This document shows positions 6,997 through 14,166 of a DNA stretch of 25,408 nucleotides, piece after piece (position 1 is the stretch's first letter; each line of letters opens with the position of its first letter). The notes beneath the pieces were generated by a model. The model did no database searches. It was not told the DNA's origin and was given only the letters and a program-made list of their open reading frames with translations. The stretch is from positions 1 through 25,408 of the forward strand of contig CAZBII010000050.1 in the NCBI GenBank assembly GCA_964491665.1, given 5' to 3'. Origin of the DNA: Ch67 sp964491665 (GTDB lineage Bacteria; Pseudomonadota; Gammaproteobacteria; Pseudomonadales; Ketobacteraceae). The translations under genes were made by a program, and so were the position numbers.

Positions 6997-7749
6997 TCAC
7001 CGCAATACGCGGCGATCAAAGATGTGTAATTTGCCATCCTGATTAAACACCAGTTGCACAAATCCCATCGAGAACTCGCTGATGGTGAAGGGCACAGCGG
7101 CTTGCCAGGTGCTGTCGCTGTCCTTCAGTTTGTAGTGAATCTTGAAGGCGCCCGAACCGTTTAGTGGAACATTGTGGATGGTGGGTTTTTGTTGCGGTAT
7201 CTCGTCGATGCGATAACGGGTGTCCTGATGGATGACGGCGATCCATTCAATGGACTGGGGCGACTGGTTCAGAATGGCAAAGGGCACGCGGTTGGCCTGG
7301 AAGAAAATCAGAAAGCTCAACCCGATCATAACTGCTACGGTAGCGAAGGGTTTTGCCAGTGGCAGAAGAAGCTTGGTTGCTTTGCGCGGCAGGATCAATT
7401 TGGCATACGTCACAAACTGGCGGGAGCTCCAGACCCATATCAGAAATCCGAGCCAGAACAGACCCAGTACCAGTTTTCCCGCGACCACGTAGCCATTGTT
7501 CAGATTGCCGGAATACAGAAAAAAGGGACTACCAATGCCGCCCGCGAATTGCACCAGCCCGATGCCGCCGGCGGTAGCCACCACAGCGGCGGCAATGACC
7601 CGATAGGCAGCATTGGCTTCGTCGCTGGATACACCCTTTTCCGCTAACACATCGGCCTTGCGCATTCTGAACAGAATCACACCGGCCAGGCCAAGTGGAA
7701 TCACAATAAACCAAAGATATTTCAGGATGATAGCCGCCGTGTCCCACAT
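6997..7749 (-). CDS. Four-helix membrane protein of unknown function
   Basis: From ATG 7749 the protein has 250 residues. There are four hydrophobic helices: one right after MWDTAAIILKY, then AAAVVATAGGIGLVQF, LVLGLFWLGFLIWVW, and VAVMIGLSFLIFF. A soluble C-terminal domain of about 90 residues, rich in beta strands, probably lies outside the inner membrane. The frame extends upstream to 7878, but that part is Arg/Cys/His-rich and unlike a signal. ATG 7749 has an AAGGTG site 11 bases upstream and begins a clean membrane helix. I do not recognise a family. The gene is followed by the EAL gene in the same direction with a 238-base gap, so they are probably separate transcripts. Confidence 0.75.
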   Translation of the reverse strand: MWDTAAIILKYLWFIVIPLGLAGVILFRMRKADVLAEKGVSSDEANAAYRVIAAAVVATAGGIGLVQFAGGIGSPFFLYSGNLNNGYVVAGKLVLGLFWLGFLIWVWSSRQFVTYAKLILPRKATKLLLPLAKPFATVAVMIGLSFLIFFQANRVPFAILNQSPQSIEWIAVIHQDTRYRIDEIPQQKPTIHNVPLNGSGAFKIHYKLKDSDSTWQAAVPFTISEFSMGFVQLVFNQDGKLHIFDRRVLR

Positions 7750-8057
7750 TCTGTTGCTGCACCTTTTTTGCATTCGACATCGCACAACGCCGGCGCATCT
7801 TACCACGCCTGCATGACAGGGCTGCATGCCGCTCATCAGGGGATGGAGTGCTGGCTGCCTACTGACTGACATTGCCAACCAGTATTCGGCGGCATATAGA
7901 AGACAACGCCGATAGCCACCAGCCCTTGTGACTGGCGCGCAATAACAAGATACTCTTCGGCGGGCGTTGCAATGCAGGGTGGCTATCTATCGCTGCCTGC
8001 AGATGCAGGTCCATGCAACATCTCAATTGGATACTCACAAACAAGGGAATGCGAAGT
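7750..8057. other. Divergent intergenic region between membrane protein and secreted protein
   Basis: This 308-base stretch has no convincing gene. It holds a candidate promoter for the rightward gene (7926-7954). It also holds a 10-base inverted repeat, GATAGCCACC (7911-7920) with GGTGGCTATC (7978-7987), that brackets the promoter. A small CCTGCA-GA-TGCAGG hairpin lies just before position 8010. Confidence 0.6.
7926..7954 (+). promoter_or_regulatory. Candidate sigma-70 promoter for the 8058 gene
   Basis: TTGTGA (7926-7931) and GATACT (7949-7954) are 17 bases apart, each matching four of six consensus bases. A start near 7961 would give a leader of about 97 bases. Confidence 0.35.
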
Positions 8058-8501
8058 ATGAAAGGAATTGCGTGGATAGTGGCAGGGATTCTGTGTGGTG
8101 AACTGGCAAATGCCGGTGAAGTCAAAGCGCCCACGGATATGGACGCTTTTTGGCGGCAATTGCAGGAAGCGGCGGAATGCAATCTGAAAATAGATTCTAC
8201 TGATCCGAATCTCAGTTCAATCTTCAATACTGACGGCGGCAAGAGCGATTTTTACGCGAGCAAGGACCAGCCTTTTTCGGTTTTCGGTCTGCAAAGCACC
8301 ATGATCAGCACGTTCAGGGATCTATCGGGCAGTAAGCCAGACCGGTTTGTTACCGCCATCAACGCCTCCATGACCACCGTGAAAGAAAAAACCAATATTG
8401 ATGAGCCCGTTACAACGCCCATTGGCACGCTTTCAGTCCGGTATGGCGGTACACAGGGCGTAGTCGAAATCGTTTGCACCCACACAAAGAACCCTGAATA
8501 G
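8058..8501 (+). CDS. Small secreted/periplasmic protein of unknown function
   Basis: From ATG 8058 the product is 147 residues. It begins with a signal peptide, MKGIAWIVAGILCGELANA, probably cut after ANA. AAGGG (8043-8047) lies 10 bases before this ATG; the in-frame ATGs at 8013 and 8049 either lack a site or overlap it. The mature protein (about 128 residues) has two cysteines, one near its start (AAECNLKI) and one near its end (VEIVCTH), which could pair. No known domain was recognised. The stop codon lies in the loop and first stem base of a perfect hairpin. Confidence 0.7.
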   Translation: MKGIAWIVAGILCGELANAGEVKAPTDMDAFWRQLQEAAECNLKIDSTDPNLSSIFNTDGGKSDFYASKDQPFSVFGLQSTMISTFRDLSGSKPDRFVTAINASMTTVKEKTNIDEPVTTPIGTLSVRYGGTQGVVEIVCTHTKNPE

Positions 8502-8510
8502 GGTTCTTTG
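8485..8510 (+). terminator. Hairpin overlapping the stop codon, possible terminator
   Basis: CAAAGAACCCT (8485-8495) and AGGGTTCTTTG (8500-8510) form an 11-base perfect stem with a four-base GAAT loop. The TAG stop is at 8499-8501. No run of T follows the stem, so it may act as an RNA-stabilising 3' end or a weak terminator rather than a classical intrinsic one. Confidence 0.5.
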
Positions 8511-8662
8511 CAGGTGCGCAAGCCCACCTGATTCAATGACGAAATTGGCCGGCGTCCCTGAAGGTCGCCGTGCCAATCGCGCCAGCAGCGTGAAGCCCGT
8601 CGCGGCACAGTGAGGCCGTTATGCAATAATGGCGCATCCGTTTTTCCTGCCCGAGTGTTCCG

Positions 8663-9052
8663 ATGACTTATGCCCTTCAACGCCTGCTACTCGCATTTAT
8701 TTCCATCGCCATCGTCGGCTGTAGCAGCCTGCAACCCCGCACGCCGGAAGAGTGGATCGGCTATACCGATACCGGCGAGGCGTCTTACTACGCCAACAAG
8801 CACCAGCAGCGCAAGACCGCCAGCGGCGAGTTGTACAGGCATGAACTGAAAACCGCCGCGCACCGGGAAATGCCGTTCGGCACGAAAGTGAAGGTTACCA
8901 ATGTGACCAACGGCAAGAGTGTGGTGGTGCGCGTCAATGATCGCGGTCCCTTTGTGCGCGGGCGTATCATCGATCTTTCCAAATCCGCTTTCAGCAGCAT
9001 CGCCAATCCCGCTGTCGGCATCATTGATGTCAGGATCGAAGTTATCCGGTAA
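8663..9052 (+). CDS. rlpA: RlpA-like double-psi beta-barrel lipoprotein
   Basis: The 129-residue protein starts with a lipoprotein signal ending in the lipobox IVGC (C20), so the mature form is lipid-anchored. The rest is one RlpA double-psi beta-barrel: GEASYYA, then TASGELY, AAHREMPFGTKVKVTN, and VNDRGPFVRGRIIDLS. The three residues equivalent to the catalytic set of RlpA lytic transglycosylases are E56, H67 and D93, with conserved spacing of 11 and 26. RlpA cuts glycan strands lacking stem peptides at the septum. The SPOR domain of full-length RlpA is absent, so localisation may differ and this could be a paralogue. The ribosome-binding site is weak. Confidence 0.88.
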   Translation: MTYALQRLLLAFISIAIVGCSSLQPRTPEEWIGYTDTGEASYYANKHQQRKTASGELYRHELKTAAHREMPFGTKVKVTNVTNGKSVVVRVNDRGPFVRGRIIDLSKSAFSSIANPAVGIIDVRIEVIR

Positions 9053-9101
9053 CGCGCCGCAACAGCGCTACCCATCATTCACCGCAGCCACAGGCCATCA
9101 C

Positions 9102-9554
9102 ATGAATACCGATATTGAAATCCACGGCGACCGCGCCGCCGCCAAAGAAATTCTTGCGCTGACGGCACTCTGGGATCAGGCCGTGCAGGAGCAGAACGCC
9201 GATGCGCTGCTGCACGGCTATATCGAGAATGTGGAGCTGTATGATATTGGCGGCGAACTGGTGGGCCGTCCCAGGCTGAAAGAAATCTGGCAGTCGTCAT
9301 TCCAGTATTTCGGCAGCGATCCCCAGGTATTCCGCCGCCGCGTCCAGCTGTACGCCGGCACGGACGTGGCCTTTCTGCATTTCTATTCCAGGATTTGCGG
9401 CAGCAATCAGCCCGATCCCGCCGCCAGTCCCTGGTGCCGCACCACGGTGTGTTTTCACAGGCAGGATTCGCAGTGGAAAGTGGTGCATGAACATATTTCC
9501 ATGCGCGTCGATCTGGAGAGTGGCGCACCCGCAATGATCTTTGGCGAACCCTGA
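9102..9554 (+). CDS. SnoaL-like / NTF2-fold protein
   Basis: From ATG 9102 the product has 150 residues. An N-terminal helix (ALTALWDQAVQEQNADALLHGY) is followed by YDIGGELVGRPRLKEIW and beta strands ending in WKVVHEHISMRVDL. This order is that of the SnoaL/DUF4440/ketosteroid-isomerase-like fold, in which a small cone-shaped pocket binds a ligand or catalyses isomerisation or hydrolysis; the substrate is not predictable. The frame is open back to 8919, but that part overlaps the rlpA-like gene. No signal peptide is present, so it is cytoplasmic. The gene is 49 bases after rlpA and could be co-transcribed. Confidence 0.75.
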   Translation: MNTDIEIHGDRAAAKEILALTALWDQAVQEQNADALLHGYIENVELYDIGGELVGRPRLKEIWQSSFQYFGSDPQVFRRRVQLYAGTDVAFLHFYSRICGSNQPDPAASPWCRTTVCFHRQDSQWKVVHEHISMRVDLESGAPAMIFGEP

Positions 9555-9598
9555 CATTACTGCCTGCGACCGGCACGGGGGATGACTAGTCAGGTTAC

Positions 9599-9628
9599 TT
9601 GTCATATGTGGCCAGCATGCGGCATACT
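9599..9628 (+). promoter_or_regulatory. Candidate sigma-70 promoter for the 9661 lipoprotein gene
   Basis: TTGTCA (9599-9604) and CATACT (9623-9628) are separated by 18 bases. A GTGGCC...GGCCAC inverted repeat at about 9608-9633 overlaps the -10 region and could be an operator. Transcription would start about 25 bases before the ATG. Confidence 0.4.
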
Positions 9629-9660
9629 CCGGCCACAATAACAAGAACCGGGGCAACACC

Positions 9661-10713
9661 ATGAACGCTGCTTTTTCCTGCAAGACCGCTTTGGCCGTGG
9701 TCGCACTGACGGCCTTTTCCCTCACCGGCTGTTCGAAAGTCTCCACCTGCAAAGTGCCGGTCATCTACGATTTCGAACTGGAAACCAAGCCTTCCGCCGC
9801 CGAGATTGCCACCTGCCTCGAACCCTCCTCTTTCAAAATGCCCTCGGCACGTATTTTTGCTGCACCGCGCCATGCCAGCCCCTGGCAAAGCTGCGCGGGT
9901 CCGCTGAAGGGGCTCAGCCATGAAGCGATTTACCAGTGCGCCGATCAGGCGTTCTGGGAAGGCTTTTCCGACGGGCGGCTGGAAACACGACTGGCTTCGG
10001 AAAAGCGTCTGGGGGAGGCACTGAACCTGCTGCAGGACTGGGATGATTCCGAAAAACTGGCACGGGCCCACTTCCTGCGCGGCGCACTGCGACTGGCCAT
10101 GTCACTGGAAAACGGCAAAACCAGTTACGCCATGTTCAACAATTATTATGTCGGCAAGGACATGCGCCGCTCCGCCGAACTCGATCCCGACGGCATCGCC
10201 GCGCCCGCGTTCCTGAACGCGCTCGACATGGCCAACGCCGCGATTTTCAAACGCTGGAACACCGCCACCACGCTGGCAGATGCGGCCATTGTCGATGCCT
10301 ACCACGTTGGCATTGGCGCAGCGTTCGCTGTGGGCGGCACACTGATCGGCTTCCCGCTGTCCACCGGCATTCCCGCCAAAACCGTGACCATGATGGAAGA
10401 AGTGCCATGCGACGTGTATTTCTGCGACGACAACACGCAGAAGGCGCCCTTCTCTGTGCCCGGTCTGGCGTTTCATCAGGCGGAAGGTTATGCGCGCACC
10501 GGCGACAAGGACGGCATGCTGCGCTGGATCGAAGCTGCCCGCAACGCGCCCGGTTACAACGACTGGTATTTCAATTACATCGTGGAAGGCGTGGCCGCCG
10601 ATCCGGATGCGTTCCTGCAGAAATTCGCGCAGTACGGCGACAAGGGCGCACCCTTCATGGAAGTGTACGCCAACAGCAATTTCGGCTGCGTGTTCTGTCA
10701 CGGCCGGATGTAA
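9661..10713 (+). CDS. Lipoprotein with C-terminal CXXCH motif, function unknown
   Basis: The 350-residue protein has a lipoprotein signal with lipobox LTGC (C24) and would be anchored in the envelope. The body is mostly helical with TPR-like features (LARAHFLRGALRLAM, AFHQAEGYARTGDKDGMLRWIEAARNAPG) plus a Gly/Ala-rich stretch (GIGAAFAVGGTLIGFPLS). The last residues read GCVFCHGRM: C343-x-x-C346-H347 is a c-type heme attachment motif. Since the mature protein is exported, one heme could be attached there. A normal cytochrome c fold needs about 80 residues after the motif and these are absent. Several other cysteines (CDVYFC, C55-like positions) are present. Family not recognised. Confidence 0.7.
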   Translation: MNAAFSCKTALAVVALTAFSLTGCSKVSTCKVPVIYDFELETKPSAAEIATCLEPSSFKMPSARIFAAPRHASPWQSCAGPLKGLSHEAIYQCADQAFWEGFSDGRLETRLASEKRLGEALNLLQDWDDSEKLARAHFLRGALRLAMSLENGKTSYAMFNNYYVGKDMRRSAELDPDGIAAPAFLNALDMANAAIFKRWNTATTLADAAIVDAYHVGIGAAFAVGGTLIGFPLSTGIPAKTVTMMEEVPCDVYFCDDNTQKAPFSVPGLAFHQAEGYARTGDKDGMLRWIEAARNAPGYNDWYFNYIVEGVAADPDAFLQKFAQYGDKGAPFMEVYANSNFGCVFCHGRM

Positions 10714-10723
10714 TCGCTTGCAG

Positions 10724-10771
10724 AAAAATCCGGTGCAGTTGCGGAATCATTCCTGCAGCAATTGCACCGGA
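10724..10771 (-). terminator. Intrinsic terminator of the biuret-type operon
   Basis: On the minus strand TCCGGTGCAATTGC (10771-10758) pairs with GCAACTGCACCGGA (10742-10729): a 14-base stem with one G-T pair and a 15-base loop, followed directly by TTTTT (10728-10724). The left arm lies in the end of the cupin gene. It is convergent with the 9661-10713 gene and may also slow transcription from that side. Confidence 0.75.
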
Positions 10772-11100
10772 CGCTGCCACACCGCCAGCACAATGCAGCC
10801 TTCCGTGCTGCTCACCTGATGCGTACTGCCCGGCAGATTCACTACCAGCGTGCCGGCGCGGTACACGCCATTGCCATCCTGCTGCGAACCGCGCAACACC
10901 AGAATATGTTCGTAACCGCCGTGCACATGCCAGGGCACGCTCGCGCCGGGCTGGTAGCGCAACAGTGCCGCGCGCGCACCGTCCGGCAGCGGCGAATACA
11001 GATCCACAATCTCCACACCCGCGTGCAGCGGCTGCCAGTCGAGCGCGTCGAAATCCGTCGCTGCATCCAGCAGTCCATTAATGACAATCGATCCGTTCAA
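10747..11100 (-). CDS. Small ChrR-like cupin protein
   Basis: The 117-residue protein is a single cupin domain. Motif 1 is H58-V-H60 with E64 (PWHVHGGYEHILVLRG); motif 2 contains H94 (LPGSTHQVSS). These are a complete metal-binding set. The pattern RAGTLVVNLPGSTHQV resembles ChrR-type cupins, but the anti-sigma N-terminal domain is missing. The start is TTG 11100, with an AGGGAG site 9 bases upstream (minus strand); the frame runs back into biuH without a better start. It is the last gene of the operon, 20 bases after biuH. It may bind or process an intermediate; no enzyme activity can be assigned. Confidence 0.8.
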   Translation of the reverse strand: MNGSIVINGLLDAATDFDALDWQPLHAGVEIVDLYSPLPDGARAALLRYQPGASVPWHVHGGYEHILVLRGSQQDGNGVYRAGTLVVNLPGSTHQVSSTEGCIVLAVWQRPVQLLQE

Positions 11101-11120
11101 GCAGGAACGCTCCCTTTCAC

Positions 11121-11813
11121 TCAGAAATTCTCCTGTAGACTGCGGATCAGCTGCGCTGACTGCGCCACCGCACCGAACACACCACCCTGCATGTGAATCA
11201 TGTGCAGCGCCGCGTTGTGATTGTTGATGTCGGTGGCGCCGCAACAGTCCGCCACCAGCACACATTCAAAACCACGGTCGTTGGCTTCGCGCATGGTGGT
11301 GTGCACACAGACATCGGTGGTGATGCCGGTCAGCACGATGTTGTCGATGCCTTTCAGGCGCAGAATCATTTCCAGATCGGTGGCGCAGAAGGAACCCTTG
11401 CCCGGCTTGTCGATGATGATCTCGCCGGGCAGCGGCGCCAGTTCAGGAATGATCTCCCAGCCCGGTTCGCCGCGAATCAGGATCTTGCCGCAGGGACCGG
11501 CGTCACCGATGCCAGCGCCGATCTGCCGCGACCGCCAGCGTTTGTTCGCCGGCAGGTCCGCCAGATCGGGACGATGCCCTTCCCGTGTGTGAATGATGAG
11601 AAAGTTTTTCGCCCGCATGATGTCCAGCAGCTGGCTGATGGGTTCGATGGGCGCGCGGGTCAGCGAAATGTCGTAGCCCATCGTGTCCACATAGCCGCCC
11701 TTGCCGCAGAAATCCGTCTGCATGTCGATGACGATCAGCGCCGTGTTGCCCGGTCGCAGATCGCCATTGTAGGGCCAGCGGTACGGTGTCGAATCGATGA
11801 AAACCGGTCGCAT
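11121..11813 (-). CDS. biuH: Biuret hydrolase (isochorismatase-like cysteine hydrolase)
   Basis: The 230-residue protein matches biuret amidohydrolase closely along its whole length, including YRWPYNGDLRPGNTALI, IDMQTDFCGKGGYVDTMGYD, HTREGHRPDLADLPANKRW and DKPGKGSFCATDLE. The catalytic triad is D30, K136 and C169 (TTDVCVHTT). These sit exactly six residues before the D36/K142/C175 recalled for the Rhizobium leguminosarum enzyme. Q209 (MQGGVFG) fits the substrate-contacting glutamine. The enzyme converts biuret to allophanate and ammonia in the cytoplasm. ATG 11813 is chosen for its GGGAG site 9 bases upstream; a GTG at 11831 overlaps the permease stop. It lies 14 bases after the permease gene. 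The assignment is strong, but from remembered family sequence. Confidence 0.85.
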   Translation of the reverse strand: MRPVFIDSTPYRWPYNGDLRPGNTALIVIDMQTDFCGKGGYVDTMGYDISLTRAPIEPISQLLDIMRAKNFLIIHTREGHRPDLADLPANKRWRSRQIGAGIGDAGPCGKILIRGEPGWEIIPELAPLPGEIIIDKPGKGSFCATDLEMILRLKGIDNIVLTGITTDVCVHTTMREANDRGFECVLVADCCGATDINNHNAALHMIHMQGGVFGAVAQSAQLIRSLQENF

Positions 11814-11827
11814 GGGTTGCTTCTCCC

Positions 11828-13441
11828 TCACGCCGATGCGCCAGCGCTGCCCAGCGCCGGTTTCAGTTCAGGTTCATGCGCCGTATCCACCACAATCGGC
11901 TTCTGCACGGACACCTGGGCGAAGCGGTGCAACACAAACATGATGGCACCCACCAGCAGATAGGCACTGGCCAGCGCCGGCGATTCCGCCACACCGATGC
12001 TTTCGCCGTGCATGAATCCGAAGAAGGTGAACACCGCGCCGGCCAGCGAGAATGCGCCCGCTTTCAGCAGATCGCGCTCGATGATGAACACACCGATGGC
12101 ACCCAGCACCAGACCACTGATGATCGCACCGCCCGCCATCACCGACAGGCCTTCATACAGCACGCCCACCTGTCCCAGCTTGTCGAAACCCACGGCCGCC
12201 GCATTGGTTCCCGCTGCGCCCAGCGCGTTGTCGATCTGCAGTTTGCCCCACGCAGCCAGATGCGGCGTGAGCGCCAGAATAATCGCCGGCGCATGGCTTT
12301 TCGGTGTTTCCTGGAACGCCTGTGCACCGATCAGCATGCCGATGTACAAAAGAATCGGCGAGATCGCCACCAGCGGAATGATCGACGAAATCACCGAGAT
12401 AATGCCGAGCCACGCCAGCAGGATCACCATCACGCCAGTGGCAGCCGAATAACCGATGCGCCCGCCCATGGATTTCCAGCCGGGATGACCGATGTACACC
12501 GCATTGATGAACGGGTTGCCCAGACAGCAGCCGATCAGACTGATCACGCCATCCGCCGTCAGCACGCGCGTTGTCGGATATTCATCGCCGGCCACCGCCG
12601 CGCTTTCCACGTTGTCCATGCATTCCACCAGATCGTAGATGCCGAACGGAATCGCCGTGATCAGGATGATGCCGAGAAATTCAAAGCCGGAAAACACATG
12701 ACCGAACGCCGGCAGCGGAATGGAAAAACCAAAATCGGTGAAGGAACTGGCCAGCTTGTCCAGCGACATGCCGCCGTAATTCAGGCCGAACAGATTGGAA
12801 CTCCATGCGATCAGCGTGCCCACCGCGATGGCAATCAGGCCGGCGGGAATGCCCTTGAAATAGCGCACGCCACCGAACCAGCTCAGCAGGATGATGGCAA
12901 AGCAGATCACGCCGATCACCGGCGTCATGTACATTTCCAGTGCCGGTCGCATTGAAATAAATGCCAGCGACACACCGGCCAGCGTGCCCAGCAGTGCGGC
13001 TCGCGGCGTGATGCGGCGAATGTACGGCGCGATGTAGCCGCCCAGCATCAGCACGAAACTCTGCACGAACACCCAGGTCAGACCCGCTTCCCAACCCTTG
13101 ATGGGATCGCCGGTGGACGCCGAGATCGGCAGCATGATCACGAACACCACCACGAACATGTGCGGCACACTGGTGCCGGACGGCAGCGCGCACACATCGT
13201 TGCGGCCGGTTTTCTGCGCCAGCCGGTACGCCAGCCACGCGTAATACATGGTGCTTAAAAACAGCATCAGTCCGCACGCCGGCAGGATGCGTCCGAACAC
13301 CAGTTCATCCGGCAGCTTCAGCACAAAACGCAGCAGCGCCGTCAGCACCAGCAGATTCACCAGAATGTTGGTGCCGAAGCCGAACAGCGCGTTCCAGTCG
13401 CCCGGCGACCAGATTTTCGGTTTGAATGCAGTGACACTCAT
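11828..13441 (-). CDS. NCS2-type (xanthine/uracil permease-like) transporter
   Basis: The 537-residue protein has about 12-14 hydrophobic helices and no signal peptide, so it is an inner-membrane transporter. Segments such as GRNDVCALPSGTSVPHMF, ITPRAALLGTLAGVSLAF, YDLVECMDNVESAAVAGDEY and GNPFINAVYIGHPGWKSMGG fit the nucleobase-cation symporter 2 superfamily, in a less common subfamily near the AzgA-like members. The known substrates are uracil, xanthine, urate and adenine. Its position between two ureide-type hydrolases suggests it imports triuret, biuret or a related planar compound; that is inference. ATG 13441 has a GGGGG-rich site about 6 bases upstream, and the frame's 50-residue upstream extension overlaps the neighbouring gene. 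Confidence 0.85.
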   Translation of the reverse strand: MSVTAFKPKIWSPGDWNALFGFGTNILVNLLVLTALLRFVLKLPDELVFGRILPACGLMLFLSTMYYAWLAYRLAQKTGRNDVCALPSGTSVPHMFVVVFVIMLPISASTGDPIKGWEAGLTWVFVQSFVLMLGGYIAPYIRRITPRAALLGTLAGVSLAFISMRPALEMYMTPVIGVICFAIILLSWFGGVRYFKGIPAGLIAIAVGTLIAWSSNLFGLNYGGMSLDKLASSFTDFGFSIPLPAFGHVFSGFEFLGIILITAIPFGIYDLVECMDNVESAAVAGDEYPTTRVLTADGVISLIGCCLGNPFINAVYIGHPGWKSMGGRIGYSAATGVMVILLAWLGIISVISSIIPLVAISPILLYIGMLIGAQAFQETPKSHAPAIILALTPHLAAWGKLQIDNALGAAGTNAAAVGFDKLGQVGVLYEGLSVMAGGAIISGLVLGAIGVFIIERDLLKAGAFSLAGAVFTFFGFMHGESIGVAESPALASAYLLVGAIMFVLHRFAQVSVQKPIVVDTAHEPELKPALGSAGASA

Positions 13442-13467
13442 ATTGACCCCCTGTTGATTGTGTAACG

Positions 13468-14136
13468 TCAGCCCGCTGACAAGGTTTTCCCCACTTCTTC
13501 CCCATTGCTTACCCAGCCGAAAATGCCGCCCTGGGCACTGATCATCTGCAGCGCCACGCGGTGGAATTCCGGAAAGTACGAGCCGCAGCAATCCGCCAGC
13601 ACCACGCAGCGCAGGCCGCGATCGTTGGCTTCACGCACGCTGGTATGCACACACACTTCCGTGGTGACACCGCACACCAGCAGCGTGTCGATGTTGCGGT
13701 TTTTCAGAATCAGTTCCAGATCCGTCTGGTAGAACGCGCCTTTGCCCGGCTTGTCGATCACCGGTTCCTGCGGCAGCGGCGCCAGTTCCGCAATGATGGC
13801 GTGACCGGGCTCGCCGCGAATCAGGATGCGTCCCATCGGACCCGGCGCACCGATACGCACGGAGGGATGGCCACGATTGATTTTCGCCGGCGGTGCGTCG
13901 CTCAGATCCGGGCGATGACCTTCCCGCGTGTGAATCACCAGCAGACCGTGCTCACGCGCCAGCGCCAGTACCGCACGACAGGGATCGATGCACACCCGCA
14001 GCAGCGACACATCATTGCCGAGCGAATCGCCGAAGCCGCCCGGCTCCAGAAAATCCCGCTGCATGTCGATGATCAGCAGTGCGGTGCGCGCGATTTCAAA
14101 TTGCAGCGCCTCCGGTTGTGCTTGCAGTGTCGGCAT
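13468..14136 (-). CDS. Isochorismatase-like cysteine hydrolase, candidate triuret hydrolase
   Basis: The 222-residue protein is a paralogue of the downstream biuH. The triad is D24 (IIDMQRDF), K129 (DKPGKGAF) and C162 (TTEVCVHT), with Q202 in AQGGIFGWV. The GGFGDSLGNDVSLLR and GSYFPEFHRVAL segments differ from biuret hydrolase and fit a sister group of amide hydrolases. Triuret hydrolase (TrtA) belongs to this superfamily and is reported near biuret hydrolase genes; it produces biuret after spontaneous decarboxylation, which would make this step one of a two-step path. Other possibilities are a ureidoacrylate-type or carbamoyl-amide hydrolase. A GGAGG site 7 bases before ATG 14136 predicts strong translation. 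No symbol is given because substrate is unproven. Confidence 0.85.
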   Translation of the reverse strand: MPTLQAQPEALQFEIARTALLIIDMQRDFLEPGGFGDSLGNDVSLLRVCIDPCRAVLALAREHGLLVIHTREGHRPDLSDAPPAKINRGHPSVRIGAPGPMGRILIRGEPGHAIIAELAPLPQEPVIDKPGKGAFYQTDLELILKNRNIDTLLVCGVTTEVCVHTSVREANDRGLRCVVLADCCGSYFPEFHRVALQMISAQGGIFGWVSNGEEVGKTLSAG

Positions 14137-14166
14137 GACACGTCCTCCGTGATTGCCGGGGCAGGT

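Noticed and set aside
7750..7878. N-terminal extension of the four-helix membrane protein
   Set aside because: The extension is Cys/His/Arg-rich with a short repeated AGVVRC; ATG 7749 has a ribosome-binding site and starts the first membrane helix.
10747..11265. Longer cupin protein beginning inside biuH
   Set aside because: The extra 55 residues are out-of-frame biuH sequence; the TTG at 11100 has its own ribosome-binding site and starts the conserved part.
11876..12955. 359-codon plus-strand ORF opposite the permease
   Set aside because: The composition is extreme (His/Arg/Gln-rich), consistent with the complement of a hydrophobic membrane protein.
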